A program made the translations under genes and the position numbers. Below the pieces are notes generated by a model. The model made no database searches, was not told the origin of the DNA, and worked only from the letters and a program-made list of their open reading frames with translations. 64,000 bases of DNA from Roseateles_B sp041912595 (GTDB lineage: Bacteria > Pseudomonadota > Gammaproteobacteria > Burkholderiales > Burkholderiaceae_C): positions 48,410-112,409 of the forward strand of contig JAYRMR010000009.1 of NCBI GenBank assembly GCA_041912595.1. Direction: 5' to 3'. Positions 51,300 to 59,591 of the stretch are shown piece after piece. Position 1 is the stretch's first letter. Each line of letters opens with the position of its first letter.

Positions 51300-52231
51300 G
51301 GTGTCTCCTTGGCGTTCTCGAACGCGGTCAGCAAACCTTCGAATACGCCAGCGGCGACGAGCAGCAGTTGGTCGTCGTCGACGATCGCCTCGCGCATGCC
51401 GGCCAGCACGCGTTCGATGCCGGCTGCTTCGGGGGGCTGCACGCCGCCGGCGTCGAGCGCGTGGACGATGAGGCCCACGCGCTGCAGCGCCGGCGTCTCG
51501 AGCCCGAAGCTCGCGAGCAGGGTCTCGAAGGTCACGCGCGTGCCGACATGGGTGAAGGTCGCGCCGTCGAAGTCGAAACCGAGCGCTTTCTTCGGACAGT
51601 CCGCCGGCGTGTTGAGCCACAGGAAGCGTGCGTCCGGATCGATGAAGCGACGGATCAGCCAGGCGCTGGCCAGACGATCGACCCAGGGCCTGCGGCGCGT
51701 CGCCCAGGTGCGACCCCGGAAGTCGGCGCGGTCGAGCCGGCGGATCTCGAGCGCGGCTGGATGCGGCTCGTCGGGCGACAGCAGGCGGTTGGCGTCGAGC
51801 TCGAGCGATTCGAGCGCGGCCGCCACCTGGCGTTGGGCCTCGCCGGGAAAGTAGTCGATCGAGGCGAGCTGCTCGAAGCTCTTGCGCAGCTTGCGGCTTT
51901 GCTTGAGTGCTTCCATCGCCGTCGCTTCGGTCATCGCAGCGCGGGCCGCGCCGATCTGTCCGAGCAGCTCGCCGAACTCGACGCTGCGGTCGAACAGGCG
52001 CTCGAAGTCGTTGCCGGCCGACTCGGTCGTCAACAGGTAGGCCGTGCCGTCATTCGCGCGCACGTCGTCGGCGATGACGGCCAGCGCGTCCCGGTAGAGC
52101 TCGGCGTCCGGCATCACATAGACGCCGTCGCGCAGTACGCCGGCGCCGCATGCCTTGAGAGCGCGCCAGATCCGCATGCGCGCGGTCGCGCTCTGGGTGG
52201 GCAGGCTCAAGATCAATGTTTGCCAATTCAT
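51296..52231 (-). CDS. chrB: chromate-responsive regulator ChrB
   Basis: 311 aa; ChrB proteins repress chr operons until chromate is present. The N-terminal winged-helix region is WQTLILSLPTQSATARMRIW followed by RALKACGAGVLRDGVYVMPD. The C-terminal ChrB domain has TWATRRRPWVDRLASAWLIR, RFIDPDARFLWL and VGLIVHALDAGG. First gene of the operon chrB, fusion, chrA, ATP-grasp, cytochrome c'. A dyad overlaps its start codon, which suits autoregulation. Confidence 0.94.
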   Translation of the reverse strand: MNWQTLILSLPTQSATARMRIWRALKACGAGVLRDGVYVMPDAELYRDALAVIADDVRANDGTAYLLTTESAGNDFERLFDRSVEFGELLGQIGAARAAMTEATAMEALKQSRKLRKSFEQLASIDYFPGEAQRQVAAALESLELDANRLLSPDEPHPAALEIRRLDRADFRGRTWATRRRPWVDRLASAWLIRRFIDPDARFLWLNTPADCPKKALGFDFDGATFTHVGTRVTFETLLASFGLETPALQRVGLIVHALDAGGVQPPEAAGIERVLAGMREAIVDDDQLLLVAAGVFEGLLTAFENAKETP

Positions 52232-52248
52232 GTATGTGTTTATACATG
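52229..52248. promoter_or_regulatory. candidate ChrB operator overlapping the chrB start
   Basis: CATGTAT and ATACATG form a perfect 7-bp inverted repeat around GTGTTT. The left arm includes the chrB start codon. The surrounding 60 bp are AT-rich compared with the neighbours, as expected for a promoter-operator. Confidence 0.55.
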
Positions 52249-52341
52249 ATGTGATGATTAATACAAATTCAAGGTCGGCAAACGAACGAGCGAGAGCTCC
52301 GCCTGTGGCGGGCTCGCAGGTCATGCGGGGGAGTTGGGTGA

Positions 52342-52710
52342 CTAGGCGCTCTTGCCGAGTTCGACTTCGCGCCAATGCCCGAGCGCCCGTTCGTCGCTGA
52401 GGCCGATGGAGATCGCCGCCCACATCGGCGACGCGCGCAGTGCGGGCAGCGCCATCTCAAGAAATCGATGCGCGTCGTCGGTGTGGAAGGTCAGGCGGTA
52501 GCCGTCGGACGCGCGATCGACGCCGTCGAAGCTCAAGGCCGAGTCGTCGCGGGCATCCTCCGTGAGTCGCGTCACCAGATCCTCGATCTCAGGCCCCCAT
52601 CCGAATCGGGTTCCGAGCAGCTCTTCGTCGATGCGGATGAGCACGGATTCGGCAAGCGGGCGGCGCGGGATCAACCCCAGGCGTTCCGCGGCGCGACGAA
52701 GCAGGTTCAT
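52342..52710 (-). CDS. hypothetical 122-aa protein
   Basis: Unrecognised soluble protein. Acidic patches (IDEELLGTRFGWGPEIEDLV, TEDARDDSALSFDGVD) and a C-terminal part HRFLEMALPALRASPMWAAI. It precedes chrB on the same strand and may be co-transcribed with it from further upstream. Confidence 0.55.
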   Translation of the reverse strand: MNLLRRAAERLGLIPRRPLAESVLIRIDEELLGTRFGWGPEIEDLVTRLTEDARDDSALSFDGVDRASDGYRLTFHTDDAHRFLEMALPALRASPMWAAISIGLSDERALGHWREVELGKSA

Positions 52711-52780
52711 TGCGGCGAAAGAGAAGTCCTGACCGGGGCAATCATTGCACGGGTTGGACGCTCTGTTCTAGCGCGGGCAA

Positions 52781-53935
52781 GTGGCTCGCACGGAGCCCAA
52801 ACCTATACTGAGTGGTTTCACTCTGCACACCTTCATGTTCGCGCATCTCCGCCGAGAGACCTTCCTGATCATCGCCGTCCTGGCGGCGTTGGTCGCCTTG
52901 CCTCTCGAGCACTCCATCCTCGCCGCCGGCCGCGGCGTGTCACTCGCCGCAGCGATCGCCCTGATCACCGCCATCCTGCTGGCATCGGTGCGCGTGGCTC
53001 ACTACGCGGAGGATCTGGCGGAGCGGGTCGGTGAGCCCTACGGCACGATGGTGCTGACGCTCTCGGCCGTGCTGGTCGAGGTGGTCATCCTCGCGATCAT
53101 GATCAGCCATACGAGTTCGCCGACGCTCGTGCGCGACACGATCTACTCGGCCGTGATGCTCGACATCAACGCGCTGCTGGGTCTTTCGGCGCTGCTCGGC
53201 GGCCTGAAGCATGGCGAGCAGCCGTACAACGTCGACTCGGGCAACACGTACATCGTGATGATCCTGACCGCGGTCGGCGTCTCGATGGTGCTGCCGGCCT
53301 TCATCCCGGCCGAGCACTGGCGCAGCTACTCGGTCTTCACCATCGTCGTGATGGTGCTGCTCTACGGCCTGTTCCTGCGCCTGCAGACCGGCCGCCACAG
53401 CTATTTCTTCAGCTACACCTACGCGCACCATGCGAAGCCACGCCCTGTCGCCGGCCAGCCGGTGCCGACCGTGGCGAAGGAAACGCTCGTTGCTCCGATC
53501 GGTTTCATGGCCGGCGGCATCGTCGTGATCGGTCTCTTGGCCGAGGTGATGTCGGTGACGCTCGATGCCGGCCTGGCCGGCTCGGGCGTGCCGCCGATCG
53601 TCGCGCCGCTGCTGGTCGCGACGATCTCGGCCAGCCCCGAGATCCTGACCGCCGTTCGCGCGGCGCTGGCCAACCGCATGCAGCCGGTCGTCAACATCGC
53701 GCTGGGCGCCTCGCTGTCGACGGTGATCCTGACCGTGCCGGTCATCGAGGCGCTGGCGCTCGCGACCGGCGCGCCGATTCACATGGCGCTGTCGCCGGCG
53801 CAGACCGTGATGATGTTCCTGACCTTGATCGTCGCGATGGTCAACGTCCACGACGGCGAGACCAACGCGATCGAGGGCATGACGCATTTCGTGCTGTTCA
53901 TGGCCTTCCTGATGCTGGCGTCGTTCGGGCTCTGA
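52781..53935 (+). CDS. ChaA-like cation/proton antiporter
   Basis: Ca2+:cation antiporter-family protein (384 aa from GTG 52781; ATG 52835 is an equally possible start, and neither has a good ribosome site). The two alpha-repeat signatures are GEPYGTMVLTLSAVLVEVVI and VATISASPEILTAVRAALAN, with the conserved Glu in each. About eleven membrane segments follow the E. coli ChaA layout. ChaA exchanges Ca2+, Na+ or K+ for protons. It is divergent from the chr operon side and ends the resistance cargo. Confidence 0.88.
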   Translation: MARTEPKPILSGFTLHTFMFAHLRRETFLIIAVLAALVALPLEHSILAAGRGVSLAAAIALITAILLASVRVAHYAEDLAERVGEPYGTMVLTLSAVLVEVVILAIMISHTSSPTLVRDTIYSAVMLDINALLGLSALLGGLKHGEQPYNVDSGNTYIVMILTAVGVSMVLPAFIPAEHWRSYSVFTIVVMVLLYGLFLRLQTGRHSYFFSYTYAHHAKPRPVAGQPVPTVAKETLVAPIGFMAGGIVVIGLLAEVMSVTLDAGLAGSGVPPIVAPLLVATISASPEILTAVRAALANRMQPVVNIALGASLSTVILTVPVIEALALATGAPIHMALSPAQTVMMFLTLIVAMVNVHDGETNAIEGMTHFVLFMAFLMLASFGL

Positions 53936-53976
53936 AGAAGAGGCGGCCCTCGGACCGCCTGGGCAGGGTCGTTCGG

Positions 53977-54279
53977 TCACGCGACCGAGGGGCGAGGCGT
54001 CGGTAGCACGCGCTCCGAAGCCGCAACCCAGCGCGGCGCACGCACGAGCAGCCCCGCGGCCGCGAGGTTCCAGACCAGCTGAGCCAGCAGCACGCTCAGG
54101 ATCGACGCCATCGTCATGTTGACGCCCGACCCGAGCACCGCGGCCCCGACCAGCAGATTGGCACCGATTCCAACGACGCCGACGATCCGGCCGAGCCCCA
54201 CCTCGCGCAGCAGCGCGCAGGACCAGGCAAGCGCGCCCAGTGCCTGCAGCACCCAGCCGATCTTGGCTGCGTCGGTCAA
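53977..54279 (-). pseudogene. membrane protein, probably N-terminally truncated
   Basis: About 100 residues with three hydrophobic segments (IGWVLQALGALAWSCALL, IVGVVGIGANLLVGAAVLG, SILSVLLAQLVWNLAAAGLL). No good start codon or ribosome site was found, and the frame continues upstream into unlike, hydrophilic sequence. It looks like a remnant, but a small real gene is possible. Confidence 0.4.
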
Positions 54280-54725
54280 TGCGATGACATGTGGACGCGG
54301 ATGGCCGAACTCGTCCTCCCACAAAAAGAGGTGTATCTGGTGGTGCACAGCAGTTGGCGCGCGACCCATAGCACGGCCGAGTTGCAGCAGCTCCTGGGTC
54401 CGGTGGGCAAGCGCTGCGTGGGGGCAACCACCCGCAGGCTGGATCGCCAGCGCTCCATCCTCGACTTCGTCGCCCGGCATCGACTGGCGCTGACGTCGGC
54501 GTCGCCTGCACATTGAGGGGATGCCATCACGTTGCCGCGGCTTTCTATCGGGGCTTCATTGGAAAACGACGGGCTCCTCTTCATGCTCTACTGGCCTCAA
54601 AAGCAAAGGGAAGCAAAGAAAAATCGAAAGATTCCGTCTATCGCGGTACGGGATGTCCGCGATGTCAACAGTCTGACCCTGAAAGATCCTTCAGGTCGGG
54701 CGAGCACCTAGCGTTGCGCCGAATG

Positions 54726-54800
54726 CGGGCCGCTACATTGCGCGTCGGTCGCCACAGCGTCATGCGCTACTGGCGGGTTTTGGACTCAACCTCGACTGAG
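54726..54800. repeat. 75-bp imperfect direct repeat, copy 1
   Basis: Starts CGGGCCGCTACATTGCGCGT and is followed 141 bp later by a similar unit. The similarity begins a little earlier (TAGCGTTGCGCC against TAGCTTCGCGCC), so the true unit may be nearer 90 bp. Confidence 0.6.
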
Positions 54801-54866
54801 GGTTTTGCGCCACCGGCGGCCGCGCTGTTCGTTGCGTCCGTGTGTTGGGTTAGCTTCGCGCCAGCT

Positions 54867-54941
54867 CGGGCCGCTGCATTGCGCGTCGGTTCCCACAGCG
54901 TCGGGCACCGCTGGTGGGTCTTCGGCTCGCCCTCGATGGCT
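54867..54941. repeat. 75-bp imperfect direct repeat, copy 2
   Basis: Starts CGGGCCGCTGCATTGCGCGT and shares CACAGCGTC and the CTGGYGGGTYTT-type core with copy 1. It lies about 135 bp before the tnpA start. Confidence 0.6.
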
Positions 54942-55076
54942 GCAGCAAACCGTCCATTCGCTGCAGCTCGTGCCGCGCCACATCCCGGCGAGCCAATACG
55001 ATTCAAAGAGGCGACGCCGGCCGGTGGCGTTGGTGTGGCAAACGTTCAAGAGCAACTCAATTTCGGCTCCCTCCCT

Positions 55077-58000
55077 ATGGCGTCAACCTCCGACTCCCAC
55101 CGCCTGAACATTCTCAGCCAGGAAGAAATCGATGAGCTGTACGGCTTGCCGAGATTCACCGATGAAGATCGGCGACTCTACTTCGACCTGAGCCCCGCTG
55201 AGAAGGCCGCTGTGGAAGCGCGCTACACCTCCGTGGCCATCCATATGACCTTGGAGTTAGGCTATTTCAAGGCCAAGCGGCAATTCTTCGTGTTCGCGCC
55301 GAGCATGGTCGTAGACGACTTGCAGTTCGTGGTCGCCAAATACTTCCCAGGGAAGTCCGTCGATATCGTCAAGACGCCCGCCCGACCGGCGCGCGTGCAG
55401 ATCCAACAGGTCATCCTCGACCTGTTCAACTACCGCAAGTATGACCGTGCGGCGGCAGACGAAATGGCCGAGCGGGCGCGCCGGATCGCAACCCTGTCAA
55501 CCCAGCCGGCGTTCATTCTGCGCGAGGTATTGCAGCACCTGGACAACGAGCAGATCGTGGCCCCGCAGTATTCGACGCTGCAGGACCTGATCGGCGGCGT
55601 CGTCACCAAGGAGCGCAACCGCGTCACCGATCTGCTGGCGCAGGCGATGACCCCGGCGGTGGAGCAAGCACTGGACGCCTTGCTGCAGGCGGACGATCAG
55701 ATGTACCGCATCAGCGCGCTCAAGCATGAACCCAAGGACTTCAGCAACAAGGAGCTCAAGAAAGAGGTCGAGCGACGCAAGTTCTTCCAGCCTCTGCATG
55801 ACTTCGCCCAGAGCTTCCTGGTCCTGGCCGGCCTGTCGAACGAGAGCGGCAAATACTACGCCTCGCTGGTCAAGTTCTACACGGTCTACAAGCTGCAGCG
55901 CATGCCCAAGGGCACCACCCGGCTGTACCTGCTCTGCTTTGCCTTTCACCGGTTTAGGCAGATCAACGACAACCTGATCGAGGCCTTCGTCCACTTGGTC
56001 GATCAATATGAGAAGGATGGCAAGGTCGCTGCAGAGGCGGCCATGCAGCAGGCGCTGGAGGACGCCAGCGAGCACCTGACCGCGGCGGGCGAGGTGCTGA
56101 ACCTGTTCATCGACAAGTCGATCATGGGAGACATCCCCTTTGCCGAGATTCAGGAACGCGCGTTCGCGCTGCTGGAACCGAAGCAGTTCCCCATCGTGGC
56201 CGACTACCTTCGCAACATCAGCTTCGACAAAGCCGCCTTCCAGTGGTCGTACTACACACAGCTGAGCCACACCTTCAAACGCAACCTGCGTCATCTGTTT
56301 TGCGAACTGGATTTCGCGGGCCGGGTGGAGGACGCGCCGCTCTTGGAAGGTGTCACGTTCCTGCAGGACCTGCTGCGCGAGCATAAGTCGCCGCGGCAGA
56401 CGGATCCCTCCCTGTTCCCCACAGCGCTCATTCCGAAGGCCCAGCGCCCGTACCTATATGCGGAACCCGAGGACGAGGACGCTGGTCATGGTGGCAAGCA
56501 GGAGGCCCCCAAGCAACTGGTGATCGATCGCTATGAGTTCTTGGTCTACAAGCTGCTCCGCAACGCCCTGGAGGCGGGCGACGTGTATGTCAAAGACAGC
56601 AACGAGTTCCGTCGCTTCGAGGACGACCTGATCAGCGACGCCAAGTGGGCCCAGTCGCAGAAGGTGCTGGAGGACATCGGCGCGCCACTGCTGCTCACCC
56701 CGATCGAGGAAACCCTGAAGACGTTCCGAGAGGCCTTGGAGAGTCGTTTCACCGACGTGAATGCGCGCATCGAGGAAAGCGTCAACAAGCACATCAAGAT
56801 AACCGGTCGGGCCGAGAAGCGACGCTGGAAATTGATCTACCCGTCGGCCGAAGAACCGGTGAACAGCCCGTTCTATGGCCCTCTGCCGGGCATCGGCATT
56901 GCCGATCTGCTGTCCTTCGTCGCGGCCAGCACAGGCTTTCTGAGCGGCTTCACCCATGTGCTGGATCGCTATATCAAGCACAAGCCGGACCCGCGTGAAA
57001 TCCTCGCCAGCGTGGTCGCGCTGGGCACCAACATGGGTCTCTGGAAGATGGCAGAGGTGTCGGGCTTGACCTTCTCGTCTTTGCAGACTGCAGGGCGGAA
57101 CTTCCTGCGGCCGGAAACATTGCGCGCAGCCAACGACGCCATCAGCAATGCCATCGCCACGCTGCCGGCCTTTCATCTGTTCGACATCCGCGACGAGATT
57201 CACTCCAGCAGCGACGGCCAGCGTTTCGAGACACAGCGCGACACCTTCAACGCACGCCACGCGCCAAAATACTTCGGCTTGCAGAAGGGCGTGAGCGCAT
57301 GCACGCTGGTGGCCAACCATGTGCCCATCAACGCCCGCATCATCGGCACGCACGAGCACGAGAGCCACTTCGTGTTCGATCTGCTCTACAACAACACGTC
57401 GGACATCAAGCCGGACCGGCATTCGACCGACACGCACGGCACGAACCAGGTGAATTTCTGGATCTTGCGGACCTTCGGCTACGGCTTCGCGCCGCGCTAT
57501 GCCGACCTGCACAAGAAGACCCAGACCCTGATCGGCTTCGAGAACCCCAGCCACTACGGCGATATGCTGATCAAGCCGTCACGCAAGGTCTACGACGAGC
57601 TGATCATCCAAGAATGGCCCAATATCCAGCGCATCATGGCTTCCTTGGCCCAGAAGGACGTGACGCAAGCCACCATCGTGCGCAAGCTGAGCAGCTACCT
57701 TCGGCAGAACCAGACCAAGAAGGCCTTATGGGAGTTGGACAACATCTGCCGCACGCTCTATGTGCTGGACTTTATCGATGATGTGGATCTGCGCCAGAGC
57801 GTGCAAAAGGCGTTGAACCGCGGCGAGGCCTATCACCGGTTTCGGCGGGCCGTGGCCTTCGTCAATGGCGGCAAGTTCAGGGTGCGGACCGAGGCCGAAC
57901 AGAACATCTGGAACGAATGCTCGCGGCTGATCGCCAACGCGATCATTTACTACAACACGGCGCTGATTTCCAAGGTGTACTTGCAGAAACTCGCTGCCGC

Positions 58001-58190
58001 GGACGAAGCGGCCATTGAGATTCTGCGCGGAATCTCGCCGGTGGCCTGGCAGCACGTGAACTTGTTCGGGAGCTTCGAATTCACTGACGCGACCACCAAG
58101 GTCAACATCGATGCGCTGGCGGAGCGCTACGCCGATCCCAACTTCTGGAGCAGGGTGCTCAACGAGTCTCACGATGAGCCGCTGGGCTAA
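55077..58190 (+). CDS. tnpA: Tn3-family transposase (inner transposon)
   Basis: Tn3-type DDE transposase (1037 aa). ATG 55077 is the natural start (MASTSDSHRLNILSQEEIDE); the frame is open upstream but there it is low-complexity repeat sequence. The N-terminus includes KAAVEARYTSVAIHMTLELG. The catalytic part shows Asp in EIHSSSDGQRFETQR and in RHSTDTHGTNQVNFW, and Glu in EQNIWNECSRLIANAIIYYN. The stop codon TAA overlaps the first bases of the right terminal repeat. It runs toward the end of the element, and nothing interrupts it. Confidence 0.95.
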   Translation: MASTSDSHRLNILSQEEIDELYGLPRFTDEDRRLYFDLSPAEKAAVEARYTSVAIHMTLELGYFKAKRQFFVFAPSMVVDDLQFVVAKYFPGKSVDIVKTPARPARVQIQQVILDLFNYRKYDRAAADEMAERARRIATLSTQPAFILREVLQHLDNEQIVAPQYSTLQDLIGGVVTKERNRVTDLLAQAMTPAVEQALDALLQADDQMYRISALKHEPKDFSNKELKKEVERRKFFQPLHDFAQSFLVLAGLSNESGKYYASLVKFYTVYKLQRMPKGTTRLYLLCFAFHRFRQINDNLIEAFVHLVDQYEKDGKVAAEAAMQQALEDASEHLTAAGEVLNLFIDKSIMGDIPFAEIQERAFALLEPKQFPIVADYLRNISFDKAAFQWSYYTQLSHTFKRNLRHLFCELDFAGRVEDAPLLEGVTFLQDLLREHKSPRQTDPSLFPTALIPKAQRPYLYAEPEDEDAGHGGKQEAPKQLVIDRYEFLVYKLLRNALEAGDVYVKDSNEFRRFEDDLISDAKWAQSQKVLEDIGAPLLLTPIEETLKTFREALESRFTDVNARIEESVNKHIKITGRAEKRRWKLIYPSAEEPVNSPFYGPLPGIGIADLLSFVAASTGFLSGFTHVLDRYIKHKPDPREILASVVALGTNMGLWKMAEVSGLTFSSLQTAGRNFLRPETLRAANDAISNAIATLPAFHLFDIRDEIHSSSDGQRFETQRDTFNARHAPKYFGLQKGVSACTLVANHVPINARIIGTHEHESHFVFDLLYNNTSDIKPDRHSTDTHGTNQVNFWILRTFGYGFAPRYADLHKKTQTLIGFENPSHYGDMLIKPSRKVYDELIIQEWPNIQRIMASLAQKDVTQATIVRKLSSYLRQNQTKKALWELDNICRTLYVLDFIDDVDLRQSVQKALNRGEAYHRFRRAVAFVNGGKFRVRTEAEQNIWNECSRLIANAIIYYNTALISKVYLQKLAAADEAAIEILRGISPVAWQHVNLFGSFEFTDATTKVNIDALAERYADPNFWSRVLNESHDEPLG

Positions 58191-58224
58191 TTCTTACATT
58201 TTCGGGGGTTGGGCAAAAATGGCC
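58189..58224. repeat. right terminal inverted repeat of the inner transposon
   Basis: Ends GGGTTGGGCAAAAATGGCC on the + strand; 34 of 36 bases match the complement of the left repeat. It contains the last two bases of the tnpA stop codon. Confidence 0.93.
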
Positions 58225-58229
58225 AAGTT
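58225..58229. repeat. target-site duplication AAGTT, right copy
   Basis: AAGTT directly outside the right terminal repeat, matching 31698-31702. Confidence 0.92.
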
Positions 58230-58412
58230 GCCTGAGGACCCGAAGCTCAGCCGCAGGGTCTTGCCGGTGTCCGCGGTGAAGCGCGCAGCCACCTCCTCGA
58301 CGGCGAACTTGAGGTCGGCGGCGGCAGCCACGGCCGCCTGGGCATGGGCGGCACCGTGAACGAGGCCCAATACGAGGCTGGCCAGGAGTCCAGCAAGACG
58401 GATGCAGCGCAT
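58225..58412 (-). pseudogene. modA: modA, 5' part (signal peptide and N-terminus)
   Basis: Encodes the start of the molybdate-binding protein: signal peptide CIRLAGLLASLVLGLVHG up to AHA, then AAVAAAADLKFAVEEVAARF and RLSFGSSGN, where the oxyanion-binding Ser region lies. Homology ends exactly at the duplication. Beyond it the frame reads into the transposon end and soon stops making sense. This fragment joined to 31109-31697 gives a normal ModA. Confidence 0.95.
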
Positions 58413-58467
58413 GGGGTGGACTTCAGGAAGAGGCGTTATGCTGATTCTGGCATAGCGCCACAAATCC

Positions 58468-58824
58468 TTACTGCCGCTTCATCAAGCGGTGCAGTCGGGC
58501 CAAGGGGGCGGCTGCTGCCTCTTGGCAGGCCTGCTCTGCGTCGAGATAGCAGGCCAGAACCGCCTGCCCCAGTTCCGTGACCCTGGCGCCACCGCCGCCG
58601 GCGCCGCCCGCGGCGGTCTCCACCAACGGGCGCTCGAAGGCCTGTTGCAGTTCGTTCAGCAATGTCCAGGCGCGCCGGAAACCCATGCCCAGCGACCGGG
58701 CGGCGGCCGAGATGGAGCCGTGTTCAGCGATGGCCTGCAGCAGGTCGGCCTTGCCGGGGCCTAGCAGCAGCTCGGGCTGGAGCGCGATACGGGGCCGGAT
58801 CAGGTGGGGACGTTGGACGGGCAT
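58468..58824 (-). CDS. ModE-like regulator with only the DNA-binding domain
   Basis: 118 aa. The winged-helix is typical of ModE (LLQAIAEHGSISAAARSLGM followed by GFRRAWTLLNELQQAFERPL). A glycine-rich wing (TAAGGAGGGGARVTELGQAV) comes next. The C-terminal molybdate-binding domains of E. coli ModE are absent, a form common in many bacteria. It lies 55 bp upstream of modA on the same strand, so it once headed modE-modA-modB-modC. ATG 58824 fits the family start. Confidence 0.85.
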   Translation of the reverse strand: MPVQRPHLIRPRIALQPELLLGPGKADLLQAIAEHGSISAAARSLGMGFRRAWTLLNELQQAFERPLVETAAGGAGGGGARVTELGQAVLACYLDAEQACQEAAAAPLARLHRLMKRQ

Positions 58825-58852
58825 GCGCCCATGGTAGTGACCGCCGCCATGC

Positions 58853-59290
58853 TCAGCGCCGTCGCATCTCCGCAGGGTAGTCGTCGAACCCCAGGGAGCG
58901 GTACAGGTTCCGGCCTTCGGGCGTCGCGGCCAGGTTGAACTCGCGGATACCCAGGGCCTCGCATTGCTGGATGACCGCATGGAGCAACTGACGAGCGACA
59001 CCAGATCTGCGCACGGCGGGGTCGGTGAACACGTTGACGATCCGGGCCATCTGCCCACCTGGATTGGCCCGCGTCGGCCCCCAGTCCAACAGCACTGCGC
59101 CTGCGCCGGCAATCACCTGGCTGCCTTCCAGCGCGAACCAGCCCAGGTACTGCCCGGAGGCGATCCGGGGCGCAACCCACGCCGCATAGAGGGGCCGGCG
59201 GCCCGCATCGTCATCGCGATGGCAGCCATGCAGGGCGATCTGCTCGGCGTCCGCGACGCACACCTGACGAAGTGTCCAAGTTTGTGTCAT
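58853..59290 (-). CDS. GNAT-family acetyltransferase
   Basis: 145 aa with the acetyl-CoA-binding motif region RIVNVFTDPAVRRSGVARQL (R-x-x-G-x-A form) and the end motif GRNLYRSLGFDDY. The substrate cannot be read from the sequence. It is 28 bp upstream of the ModE gene on the same strand and may share its transcript. Confidence 0.88.
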   Translation of the reverse strand: MTQTWTLRQVCVADAEQIALHGCHRDDDAGRRPLYAAWVAPRIASGQYLGWFALEGSQVIAGAGAVLLDWGPTRANPGGQMARIVNVFTDPAVRRSGVARQLLHAVIQQCEALGIREFNLAATPEGRNLYRSLGFDDYPAEMRRR

Positions 59291-59591
59291 GCAGTATTGT
59301 TACTTGAGCTGCTTGTGTCCCTTGGCTATGGCAGGCATGGCGTCAGTCGCGTCTACCGCATATCTGGCCGGCAACGCTCGGCCACTTAGAATGGCGGCCA
59401 TGGCCATCCCGTGCCGCTCCACTCTGCTCGCCATGTTCAGCACGCCGTTGCCCGGCTTGCCGCTTGGCCGTTTCCGCGCTGCGACTCCGCCTTGACCCGG
59501 CAGACCCGCAGCCCTTGCGGAACCGATCTTTTGCGCTATCCCTTCTGAATTCTGCGCTGCACATCGTGCAGTGCGTTCACCTCTGCACGCC
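59291..59591. other. 301-bp divergent intergenic region
   Basis: No gene is visible. It should hold promoters for the acetyltransferase-mod series and for the SulP gene. No clear operator dyad was identified. Confidence 0.4.

Larger units (their letters stand above)
54280..55076. other. about 800-bp region upstream of tnpA without a convincing gene
   Basis: A 71-codon forward frame (54301-54516) is open but unrecognised, and I do not call it. The main visible structure is the long imperfect direct repeat at 54726 and 54867. The sequence may include tnpA regulatory DNA. Confidence 0.4.
31703..58224. mobile_element. complete 26.5-kb Tn4651-like transposon inserted in modA
   Basis: Bounded by 36-bp inverted repeats and a 5-bp direct duplication. 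It encodes TnpT and TnpS at the left end, TnpA at the right end, and cargo between them: anion permease, three unknown genes, RND metal efflux, chromate resistance and a cation antiporter. The tnpA stop codon overlaps the right terminal repeat. All three transposition genes look intact, so it may be mobile. The clean modA reconstruction and matching duplication suggest a fairly recent insertion. Confidence 0.95.

Noticed and set aside
54301..54516. 71-codon forward ORF
   Set aside because: No ribosome site, no recognisable family, and it lies partly opposite another doubtful frame. It could be real but is not supported.
54513..55076. N-terminal extension of the inner transposase
   Set aside because: The frame is open, but it crosses direct repeats and low-complexity sequence; normal transposase homology starts at ATG 55077.
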